A stretch of 64,000 bases of DNA, from positions 248,001 to 312,000 of the forward strand of contig JAOWBW010000221.1 in assembly GCA_026119855.1 (NCBI GenBank). Reading direction: 5' to 3'. Below are positions 53,161 to 62,153 of the stretch, in pieces. The translations under genes and the position numbers were made by a program. A model generated the notes under the pieces. That model saw only the letters and a program-made list of their open reading frames with translations, was not told where the DNA came from and ran no database searches. Each line of letters starts with the position of its first letter. The stretch's first letter is position 1. The stretch comes from Campanula takesimana (taxonomy: Eukaryota; Streptophyta; Magnoliopsida; Asterales; Campanulaceae).

Positions 53161-55519
53161 GTAGTGTGAGGCCATAATAGAATCCACCATTTTTGGAATC
53201 ACTTTCCGTTCCTTGTCGAGTCTAGGGACTTCTATTCTTTCTGCATACTCCCAATTTCTTGCAATCAAATTGGGGCTTTCCTTCTCTTCTCTCTTAATGA
53301 CTTACTTGCCTTCGGGAGTCATTCAATTCAATAAAAAAAAATACATGTCAATACTAGGGACACTTCCCTAGTCAAGTCAATGTTACTCATCATTAGTGAC
53401 AAAAGGTCTCCACCGCAAAATCACAAGTCTTATCTCCTCAGCTAGAGTCAATGCACACTTCCTCATCAATTGAGTAAAAAAAAAATAAAAATAAAAAAAA
53501 TGATGAAGACGCAAAAGAGATGCCCGCTAGATTGAAAACCCGAAAGGGCGGTCTAGGCAAAAAACAGGGTGCGTCATAAAAAAAAATGAGAGAGTGAGAG
53601 AGAGAAGGGAAAGAGAAATGGAGATCTCCGGCCTCTAAAGAAGACAACTGCATGAGCTCTACATTGGATCTCCTCAGCAAGTCAATTCCCCACCGAGTCA
53701 ACTTTGGGATTGCAAAAGGCTCGACAAGATATGGCACCATCAAAGGTTGTTTTGGGTTATTGGCATCATTCTCCAGCAGTGTGCATTTTTAGGTTCATGA
53801 AAAGAAGGCCCGTGGCAGCCAAGACCCATCCGAGAACGAGCCCATCATAAAAGGGCACGAGGTTGCACAAATAATCCCTAGCTAGTCAATTGGCTTGGGT
53901 AAATAGCAACAACATGTGTCTCAGTTTTCAAAGCTTCTTCAAGTATGTGCTTCTAAAGTACGCCGAAAGGCTCCCGAGAAATGGAGTAGCTCTTGCCATG
54001 TCCTCTCATGTTTGTTCCCTCTCACGAGGATGAGTCACTCTTGCTTTGCACAACAAATGGTGACGCCCTAGGGGCTATGTGACTCAAGGACAAGGACTTC
54101 TTTTGCTTCACTTGACAATCAATACGCCCTAGAGGCTATGTTCGAGAAAGATGTGTGAGACTATCCTCAAAGTCTCCCAAAAGGGATGTCAAAAAGCCCT
54201 CTTGTCGCGTGTGCCCGTGCTCGTTTCCCCAATCAAGGGTGAACCTTTCTCGCAATAAATGATGGCACTCTAGGGGCTACGGTCGAGTCTTAAAGGCTCC
54301 CTCGGCAAAGAGAAATTAACTCCCCAGCAGTATCTCCAGCCAAGTCATGTGCAACATTGGAAGCTTCCTCAATTCGGCACCGAAGGTCTCAACGGGCTTC
54401 GCAATCTACAATCTTTTGGGCTACGGCATTACAGTAATTCAAGCAAAGGGCATTATTAGGGCTTCGCGACCGACAGTCTTTTGGGCAACAATACTCGAGC
54501 AAGTGCAATGTGGAATAGTCTTATGGCTCCATGAAAGGGATCAAGCTTTAAGGGTCTCTCAACACTTCAAGTCAAAGGCCTCTTGGTTTTAAATGAAGAC
54601 TCCGATGTTATGAATGAAGTTGATGATTTTTGTTAGAACTCACAGCGAGATTTTGAAGGAAGTCTTAGAGAAAAGGAAAAAGATTCAATATGCTAAACTC
54701 TAATCAAAACAGGGTTATAGCGGGAAATGCCACGGCCAATCCCAATGTTTCTGCAATTCAGCACCCCCTTCTCCAAGATCAAAAGCACAAGGTGCAGCTC
54801 AGATAAAGTTGGGCCACAGCACTAGTTGCATCCGAAGATCCGTCATTAGTTCAACTCAAGAAGAGTCAAGCAAGCATACTCATTTGGGACTTTATCACAC
54901 CAAGACCTTATCCTCCGCGACCTCGACGGCACCGCAAGACATTACTGCATCCTTTGACATAAGACCTCCGCCATTTGGGTATCAACCACAATGAGGCCAT
55001 TCATCTCCCCAGTAAGAGCGATAAGGGAGAGCTCTATCAAATATTCTACCATACGGTACATCCGCTCTCAATGCCGAGCCAATCACGAGATAATTTGGGG
55101 CTTTACAATGAAAGGTCTTCACATCCCGCCATCTACAAGACCGCGACACTTGGGGCTTTGAAATATCTCGAAGCTTGGCATCAACGACCTCCTCTTTGGG
55201 CTTGCTCACTACGACAACAAAGGGCGATTTACTCGAATGGGCCAGGAGCTGATTTATCTTGGAGCTATGCAAGTCCCTCAAAATTTGGCATCAAAGGCAT
55301 TCTAGGGGCTTTACAATCAGCAACCCCTCATCTCGGCATCAAAATCCTTTTGAAGCCCCATAATCGACAAATCTCTTGGGGCTAGACATCAATCTTCGTT
55401 GGGTACAACAGCGACAACAGAATTCAAGCGAGGCAATCCAGACTTCGACTGAGCATGACTTGATCTTGGGTTGGCTTTACAAACACACAATGGCTAAAAT
55501 GGTTCACCCACGAACTAAA
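53161..55519. other. Non-coding Tat-type 3' internal sequence
   Basis: Recurrent phrases such as CCCTAGGGGCTA(T/C), TTTGGGGCTTTACAAT, GGGCTACGGCATTAC and CGGCATCAA mark this as the long spacer between pol and the 3' UTR of Tat elements, probably in plus orientation. ORFs of up to 136 codons are present but show no domain. It joins two inverted 3' UTRs. The orientation switch must lie near 53160-53330. Confidence 0.5.
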
Positions 55520-55632
55520 AAAAAAAAAAAAAAAAAAAGTTTTTTTCTTTCTTTTTCTCCTTCTACGTGCAAAATTATGTGTTTTACTTTGCTTTGCTCC
55601 TAGCTTCTCCTCCAGCGTTCTCCATCATCCTT

Positions 55633-55692
55633 GAACTACGCTGGTCTGATTCTCTTAAAGGGATACATAGGCAGCCTTTTGGCACGACCAAC
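55633..55692 (+). other. Conserved hairpin motif, copy 4
   Basis: GAACTACGCTGGTCTGATTC, the stem TCTCT/AGGGA, then ATACATAGGCAGCC. It lies 90 bases after the poly-A tract. Confidence 0.7.
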
Positions 55693-56124
55693 CCATCATC
55701 CAGAGTACCATCTCGCCAACCCAACATCAAGAACGTTCTCTCATCAACATCCAAAGAATGGACATTCTCCATCAAAGCATCCTCCGCGGACATCAGAAAT
55801 CCATCTCCACTCAAGCGGCAATGGTAAGTGAAGGTATGAATACATCCAATGCTATCACACCGCACACAAGATCACTCTCTACATTCTTACTTCTCTCTCA
55901 TTGCAAGGGTGTTCCAAAATCCCATCACACCAAGAGCACAATTTCTCTCTCTTCATTTCACACTTCATGCATCTTCTTGCAAGAACACATATACCTGTCA
56001 AGCACACACATAACAGGTACCACCACGAAGTCAACAGCATCCGCTACTCAAGGCACTTCATCCCCACCAGAAAGTGGTCAACCGTGCCCACACCCCACAA
56101 GGTCAACAACATAAGCAGAGGCGG

Positions 56125-56349
56125 CTCCAAGTCGGCAACTCGGTCCATATCGAGACAAGCTCCCATGAGCTCCAAGTCGGCAACTCGGTCCATATCGAGA
56201 CAAGCTCCCATGAGCTCCAAGTCGGCAACTCGGTCCATATCGAGACAAGCTCCCATGAGCTCCAAGTCGGTAACTCGGTCCATATCGAGACAAGCTCCCA
56301 TGAGCCCCAACTCAACAACTCGGTCCATATCGAGACAAGCTCCCATGAG
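56125..56349 (+). repeat. 45-bp tandem repeat, five copies
   Basis: Units CTCCAAGTCGGCAACTCGGT...CTCCCATGAG begin at 56125, 56170, 56215, 56260 and (diverged) 56305. The length is a multiple of three, so several frames stay open across it. These are not genes. Confidence 0.92.
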
Positions 56350-56520
56350 CTCCAATTCAACACTCCAGCAAAAGTCGCTCACACAGGGAGCGCATTTCTA
56401 TCCTTTGTAATTTCAAATTCCTGCTTTATCGAGTCTTTGTTTCCTCTTGTCGATGTCCTCGGCGGTTGTCTTTCTTTCGTCGACGCGTTTTGCTTCGCAA
56501 TCTACGTCGCCGAGGGGCTC

Positions 56521-57725
56521 TGTAGACACCCCGCCTTGGACCTCTCATGTCCCGATTGCATACACATTCTTTGTCTTCCTCTTTTCTGTTAAGTTTTGTT
56601 ACTTTTCGTTAACTTTCGTTACTTTCCGTTAAGTTCCTGACTTACTCCGTTACTCTTGGATTTGACTAAGTTGCAAAGTCAACCTTGAGTCTTTGTTTCA
56701 TTTATTTTTGTTGACTTTCGTGATGTTCGTTAAGTTTTTGGACTAATTCCGTTAGTTTTGGGGCTTAACTGCATAACGGGGTTAACTTTTGGGCTGAAAT
56801 ATGAATTTCCTGAAGCTGGGATGCGCACGCCTTTGCCCTCCTTTGTGGAAGGCGTGCTCCTCCCATAGGGGGGGTGGGAAGCGCGCGCTTCCCGCTTCCA
56901 GAATCTCAGATTTTGCCAAATTTCCCTCCTTTTCTGATTTGTAACCCCCAAGACCATTATGCCTTGGCTTGATCCGGGGAATGGCCATCTTTGTGACCAC
57001 AAACACTTCTCCAACACCTATATAAACCTCTTCATTCCATCATGAAAGGGGAGGATTATTTCTTAACACAAAAATACTTCAAAACACACAAAAGTCTATT
57101 TTTCAAGAAGTGGTCAACACAAAGATTTGGTTCTTCTCCGTTCAAGCATAAGGTACAAGGTTTATTCTCTTCTTCTAAATTCTAAGTCTTATTTCCTTTC
57201 TTCATATTCTCATCTCTTCTAAGTGAGTATGCAATCTCCATAAAACGGGATACAATCAAAAGGCCACTTCACTATTGAAGTTTGACCAAGGTTACATCCC
57301 AACATTCCAAACTACATTTTAATTCACCATTTTCATCTCTTCATGTAGTTGTCTAGCATAATTATTACATGTAATATTTAGCATTAAATCAATAAAATCA
57401 TTCTTTTCACCTTTTCTTTTCATTTTAATTGTTAGCACATTTCTATTTAAATAATTGAAGGACATGTAAATATTAGAACACCAATAGTAGCAAGACCCGC
57501 GTAAGCGGGGCGGAGTGGGTGTTTAAGTACTTCCCACTCCGTCACCTAACCCCCGAACCCTTCTCTCCCGAATCTCTGGTTTTGTACATAAATTAGGCTA
57601 TTTCTAGGTTTTTCTTATGTTCCTTTAAAAACATAGGTGGCGACTCTAAACAAATCTAAAACAAGTTAGACATCCTAGGATAATTCACCGCTCTAGCCAA
57701 GCTGTGGTTCCCCGGGGTATCTACA
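56521..57725 (+). repeat. LTR copy C
   Basis: The 1205-bp LTR has TGTAGACACC...GGTATCTACA ends in plus orientation. It has the 3' UTR on its left and a primer site plus leader on its right, so both a 3' and a 5' element half share this LTR. GCGCGC words lie at 56820-56905. Confidence 0.9.
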
Positions 57726-57726
57726 G

Positions 57727-57744
57727 TGGCGACTCCGCTGGGGA
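57727..57744 (+). promoter_or_regulatory. Primer binding site, tRNA-Arg(ACG)
   Basis: TGGCGACTCCGCTGGGGA lies one base after LTR copy C. It is a perfect match to plant tRNA-Arg(ACG). Confidence 0.9.
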
Positions 57745-58217
57745 CGATAGAGGGTTAAACTTGCGTTTTCATTTTTGGTGTTCTTTTATTCTGTTTTCTG
57801 GGCATTCTGGTAAAAAGGGTAGGAAGCGCGCGCCTCCGGCCTTCTTGGCCTAAAGCGCGCGTGTCCGACCCTTATTACCAGAATCGCCCGTCTTCCTTCT
57901 TGTCCTTACATTCCATGTTTCTGTGCTAACAAATTCTGCAGGGGAAAGCATTTTTTATTTAGGGTCAAGGCAATCCCTTGAACCCACTGATTCGCAGGTA
58001 CTGCCCAGAATCGGGCGCCTCTGCCCCTCTTTGTCTACCGCGCGCGCCTTCCGCATAGGCCACCCAATGCGCGCGCTTCTGGGTGCATTTCCAGAAATAG
58101 AACAGTGCACAGAACAGAGTGGTTTTGACAGTGTGTGGGCACCGGGCCTGCATACAATTTCTTTTACTTTCTGTTTATTTTTATCGGTCACACGGGTGAT
58201 TCGAAAGTTGTAATTAT
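57745..58217 (+). other. Leader behind LTR copy C
   Basis: It is homologous to the leader of the 1-5519 element (blocks TTTTCTGGGCATTCTGG, GGAAGCGCGCGCCTC, GGTCACACGGGTGATTCG). It contains GCGCGC palindromes near 57828, 57854, 58030 and 58069. Homology stops near 58220, where a pol fragment begins. Confidence 0.75.
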
Positions 58218-58430
58218 GTGCTTATTTGTGATGAAATAGACCACGAAAACACAACATACTTAAATGAACTTGCTCAACAAGTCCGTAGTCGTGGCGAGAA
58301 TGGTCCAAAGGCTGACGAAGAATTGCAGGTTGTTAATCTGGGTACCGAAGAAGAGCCAAAAGAAACTAAGATTGGATGCTTCTTCAAGGGTGCACAACAA
58401 AAAAATAAAAAAATAAATAAAAAAAAATAA
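58218..58430 (+). pseudogene. Fragment of Tat pol just before RT
   Basis: The frame contains LQVVNLGTEEEPKETKIG, a phrase that in Tat-group polyproteins directly precedes reverse transcriptase. It is preceded directly by leader and followed by an A-rich tract (58397-58438) and the hairpin motif. Gag, protease, RT and integrase are therefore deleted. Confidence 0.7.
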
Positions 58431-58453
58431 AAAAAAATGGTCTCTGTTTATTT

Positions 58454-58513
58454 GAACTACGAAGACCTGAGCCTCCCAACTGGAGGAACGTAGGCAACCT
58501 TCGGGTGCGGTCT
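58454..58513 (+). other. Conserved hairpin motif, copy 5
   Basis: GAACTACGAAGACCTGAG, the stem CCTCC/GGAGG with loop CAACT, then AACGTAGGCAACCTTCGG. As in the copies at 53042 and 55633, an A-rich tract lies just upstream. Confidence 0.7.
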
Positions 58514-58674
58514 AAAACATATCAAAAATACCCAATTCACTTCAAATAACAAAATGCAATTTTTTATTCATTCAATGAATTATTCAAACCATTACAACGG
58601 ATTTATTGAGCAACAAAAGACATCAAAATATTAAATCCTAAAACAAAGTGGTCTAATTGCAATCTCTTAGGATA

Positions 58675-60075
58675 CTAAGAAAAATCCAATTTTCTCTTAG
58701 CTTTCGAAGGACCACCCGATCGTCTCTCAATCCTTTTCTTCTTGGGTAATAAAGGAGCACTAATACGCACCGAAACCTTCTGTGATGCAACACGTCTCCT
58801 AGAATAAAAGTCATCCAAAGGAGTACCGAAAGGGTCAGCGAGAATGTTACTCGAATCAGCAGCAGCCTCCCTATATCTCAAAGTGCTGCTAGGCTCAAAA
58901 CCCTGTCCCAACAACTCGGCACGAAGCACATCAACCCAAGTGATGCCACGGTAAAGGGTGCCAAATAAATAGTCCAAGTAGCTCTCGGGAAGGAAAACAC
59001 TCCCCCGATGCAGAGGAGCGAAAGCCCAACGATTTCGGTCATCTCCCCAAGCCGACTGAAGCTCACTCGAGAAGTCAGGACCCATGTAAGCAACTGGACG
59101 AAGCATTCCATCCCTCGGAAAAGGAATTGTCTGTTGGCGACCGAACTGCCGCAGAACCCGCTCTGGCTGGTAAAATGAAGAATCTCTCAAACCGAGTACC
59201 ACCACGTGCTGAAAACCAAGAGTCCATTCCACAAAAGGACGAAGACCCCAAGAAGGAGGACACCACTCAATATCGGCGGTCACCCGAGAGGCAAAGAATT
59301 TCTTCCAATCATCTTCAGATAAAACCCGGATCAACAACTTCCTCCTATGAACAGCAAAAGGAGACAAATCACCATCCGGAGAATAAATTCTGAAGTGTTC
59401 TCGGAGCCATATGGTCAAGAGCAAAGGGCTTCCCCGACACATCTTGCCCGTCCTATGTAACTCATCAAGGCCGTGCAATGTCTCCCCTACAATAAGAGGG
59501 ATTACACTAAATCGCTGCTCCTTAGCTTGCAAAATAATCTCAGCCAACTGCGCGTCCGCAATCCCGAAGGGTGTAACAAACAGTACTTCGCTGAAGAGAC
59601 AAACGGCCATGGCATTTCTTTTGAAAGATTGAACCACCGGGTCCTCCGAGTGTAAACTGAAGAACATCGGCAACTCAGTTATGTCAATCACGGTACCATG
59701 CAACATCTTCCTCACGTCCTCAACAGGGAGATTCAGTAACTCAACCCAAGAGTCGACGGCACCACGGTGATATTTAGGGACGGCAATCCGACCGGCCAAA
59801 GGCATGCCAAGGATGGCCCCGAAATCGTCAACAGTCGGCACCATTTCATTAGATGAAAGGTTGAAGGTATGGCTGTCGCAATCCCAGAAAGCCGCGGCAG
59901 CTCTCAACAAATCCCAATCCGGCTTCAACGTCCGCAAAGTGAAAAGAATTCGGAACCCGAAGTCTTTAATGAAGGCCTTCTTGGGATGGGTCTTAAAAGA
60001 ATACACAAAAGTACCCAAGTCCTTTTCATACTCACTAACAACCTTGGCATCAAGGGCAAAAGAATTGGAGGCCAT
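58675..60075 (-). CDS. DUF7745 / plant-mobile-domain-like protein, transposon-associated
   Basis: The intact 466-codon frame starts MASNSFALDAKVVSEYEKDL. The body has FWDCDSHTFNLSSNEMVPTV, DDFGAILGMPL, VPLIVGE-like SVIPLIVGETLHGLDELHRT and SPLLLTIWLREHFRI blocks. From family knowledge these fit the DUF7745 / plant mobile domain (MAIN/MAIL1-related) proteins, which occur both as host genes and inside Tat and Mutator-like transposons. The C-terminus PKKKRIERRSGGPSKAKRK is a nuclear-localisation-like stretch. The frame is antisense to the element half behind LTR copy C, but sense with respect to LTR copy D. Tat elements commonly bear antisense ORFs in the 3' region. No stop or frameshift is present, so selection or recent acquisition is likely. 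Enzymatic function is unknown. Confidence 0.78.
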   Translation of the reverse strand: MASNSFALDAKVVSEYEKDLGTFVYSFKTHPKKAFIKDFGFRILFTLRTLKPDWDLLRAAAAFWDCDSHTFNLSSNEMVPTVDDFGAILGMPLAGRIAVPKYHRGAVDSWVELLNLPVEDVRKMLHGTVIDITELPMFFSLHSEDPVVQSFKRNAMAVCLFSEVLFVTPFGIADAQLAEIILQAKEQRFSVIPLIVGETLHGLDELHRTGKMCRGSPLLLTIWLREHFRIYSPDGDLSPFAVHRRKLLIRVLSEDDWKKFFASRVTADIEWCPPSWGLRPFVEWTLGFQHVVVLGLRDSSFYQPERVLRQFGRQQTIPFPRDGMLRPVAYMGPDFSSELQSAWGDDRNRWAFAPLHRGSVFLPESYLDYLFGTLYRGITWVDVLRAELLGQGFEPSSTLRYREAAADSSNILADPFGTPLDDFYSRRRVASQKVSVRISAPLLPKKKRIERRSGGPSKAKRKLDFS

Positions 60076-60548
60076 GGAAAATGTTGATCACAAGCGAAGT
60101 TAAGCAATAATATGATGTTTAAAAATGGTAGAAAGGAGCTGTGAGGATCAAGTGGTCGAACAGAAGATGATATTATAGCTGTTGGGGGCTCTTTTGGTCA
60201 GCAAATGTCAAGCCCGGAATTCCGCCTCCCAGACGTGCGCGCCACCCGCCAGCGGTCTGAAGTGCGCGCGCGTCCCAAGCCTACATATAAAGGCGCGCGC
60301 CTCCCAGGTCTAAATCGCTTCAAGAAAAGGGCCTTGTCAGAGATCTCCAGCCTATATCAAGACACTGTCCCGATCCTCAGACACCCAGTTGGGCACACCT
60401 TTTTCTGGTCCGCCCTTAAGGCATGTCAAAAATCGAAAGTAGGATAGAAACTCCCACTCAAAAGTAGGCTGTCCTCTTCAAAATTCCGAACTCCCTAAGT
60501 TCTGTCACGGGTTCCACACCCCCCTTAAGAGTCAATCTCAACATTTCA
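60076..60548 (-). other. Sequence between DUF7745 ORF and LTR copy D
   Basis: It holds three or four GCGCGC-type words (60235-60310) and differs from the family leader behind copy C, apart from those words and the primer site. It is the upstream region of the DUF7745 ORF and may serve as its leader or promoter. Confidence 0.5.
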
Positions 60549-60566
60549 TCCCCAGCAGAGTCGCCA
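60549..60566 (-). promoter_or_regulatory. Primer binding site next to LTR copy D
   Basis: The minus strand reads TGGCGACTCTGCTGGGGA, one mismatch to tRNA-Arg(ACG). It marks copy D as a 5' LTR for a minus-strand element. Confidence 0.85.
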
Positions 60567-60567
60567 C

Positions 60568-61770
60568 TGTAGATACCCCGGGGTGACCACGGCCTTAGGC
60601 TGGAGCGCGCGGTGTTATCCTAGGATGTCTAACTTGTTTTAGATGTGTTTAGAGTCGCCACCTATGTTTTTAAAGGAACATAAGAAAAACCTAGAAATAG
60701 CCTAATTTATGTACAAAACCATAGATTCGGGAGAGAAGGGTTCGGGGGTTAGGTGACGGAGTGGGAAGTACTTAAACACCCACTCCGCCCCGCTTATGCG
60801 GGTCTTGCTACTATTGGTGTTCTAATGCTAAATGTCCTTCAATTTATTAACAATGCTAACAATTATAATGTAGAGAAAAAAGGGGAAAAGAATGATTTTA
60901 TTAATTTAATGCTAAATAGTTACATGTTGGACTAGTGCTAAATGATTACATTAAGAAATGAAATATAAATTAAATGATGTTTGGAATGTCGGGATGTAAC
61001 CTTGGCCAAACTTCAATAGTGAAGTGGCCTTTTGGTTGTATCCCTTTTTATGGAGATTGCATACTCACTTAGAAGAGATGAGAATATGAAGAAAGGAAAT
61101 AAGACTTAGAATTTAGAAGAAGAGAATAAACCTTGTACCTTATGCTTGAACGGAGAAGAACCAAATCTTTGTGTTGACCACTTCTTGAAAAATAGACTTT
61201 TGTGTGTTTTGAAGTATTTTTGTGTTAAGAAATCATCCTCCTCTTTCATGATGGATTGAAGAGGTTTATATAGGTGTTGGAGAAGTGTTTGTGGTCACAA
61301 AGATGGCCATTCCCCGGATCAAGCCAAGGCATAATGGTCTTGGGGGTTACAAATCAGAAAAGGAGGGAAATTTGGCAAAATCTGAGATTCTGGAAGCGGG
61401 AAGAGCGCGCTTCCCACCCCCCCTATGGGAGGAGCACGCCTCCCACAAAGGAGGGCAAAGGCGTGCGCATCCCAGCTTCAGGAAATTCATATTTCAGCCC
61501 AAAAGTTAACCCCGTTATGCAGTTAAGCCCCAAAACTAACGGAATTAGTCCAAAAATTTAACGAACATCACGAAAGTCAACGAAAATAAATGAAACAAAG
61601 ACTCAAGGTTGACTTTGTCACTTGGTCAAATCCAAGACTAACGGAGTAAGTCAAGAACTCAACGGAAAGTAACAAAAGTTAACGGAAAGTAACAAAACAT
61701 AACAGAAGAGAGGAAGATAGAGAATGTGTATGCAATCGGGACATGAGAAGTCCAAGGCGGGGTGTCTACA
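60568..61770 (-). repeat. LTR copy D
   Basis: The 1203-bp repeat is nearly identical to copy B in the same orientation. It has primer site on the left and 3' UTR sequence on the right. Confidence 0.9.
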
Positions 61771-62153
61771 GAGCCCCTCGACGACGTGGATTGCGAAGCA
61801 AAACGCGTCGACGAAAGAAAGACAACCGCCGAGGATATCGACAAGAGAAAACAAAGACTCGATAAAGTAGGAATTTGAAATTACACAGGATAGAAATGCG
61901 CTCCCTGTGTGAGCGACTTTTGCTGATGGAAGAGGTATGGTGATTTGAGCGGTCCACCATGGACCAAAGTTGCTGTTCGAAGCCGCACTTGCTGTATGCT
62001 GTTTGAAGCCGCATTTGCTTGCTGTTTGAAGCCGCACTTGATGTATGCTGTTTGAAGCCGCATTTGCTTGCTGTTTGAAGCCGCACTTGCTTGCTGTTTG
62101 AAGCCACACTTGCTGTATGCTGTTTGAAGCCGCATTTGCTTGCTGTTTGAAGC
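61771..62153 (-). other. 3' UTR end of an element next to LTR copy D
   Basis: It matches 51681-52000 closely, including the start of the GCTGTTTGAAGCCGCA array (61972-62153). It is cut by the copia LTR at 62154. Confidence 0.85.

Larger units (their letters stand above)
55520..56520 (+). other. 3' UTR of the copy-C element
   Basis: A poly-A tract (about 55520-55543), U-rich stretch, hairpin motif, unique part, 45-bp tandem repeats and the LTR-proximal 130 bp follow in this order. It is the inverted counterpart of 51681-53160. Confidence 0.75.

Noticed and set aside
56044..56592. ORFs on both strands over the 45-bp repeats
   Set aside because: The unit is a multiple of three, so open frames arise on both strands automatically; no domain or start context is present.
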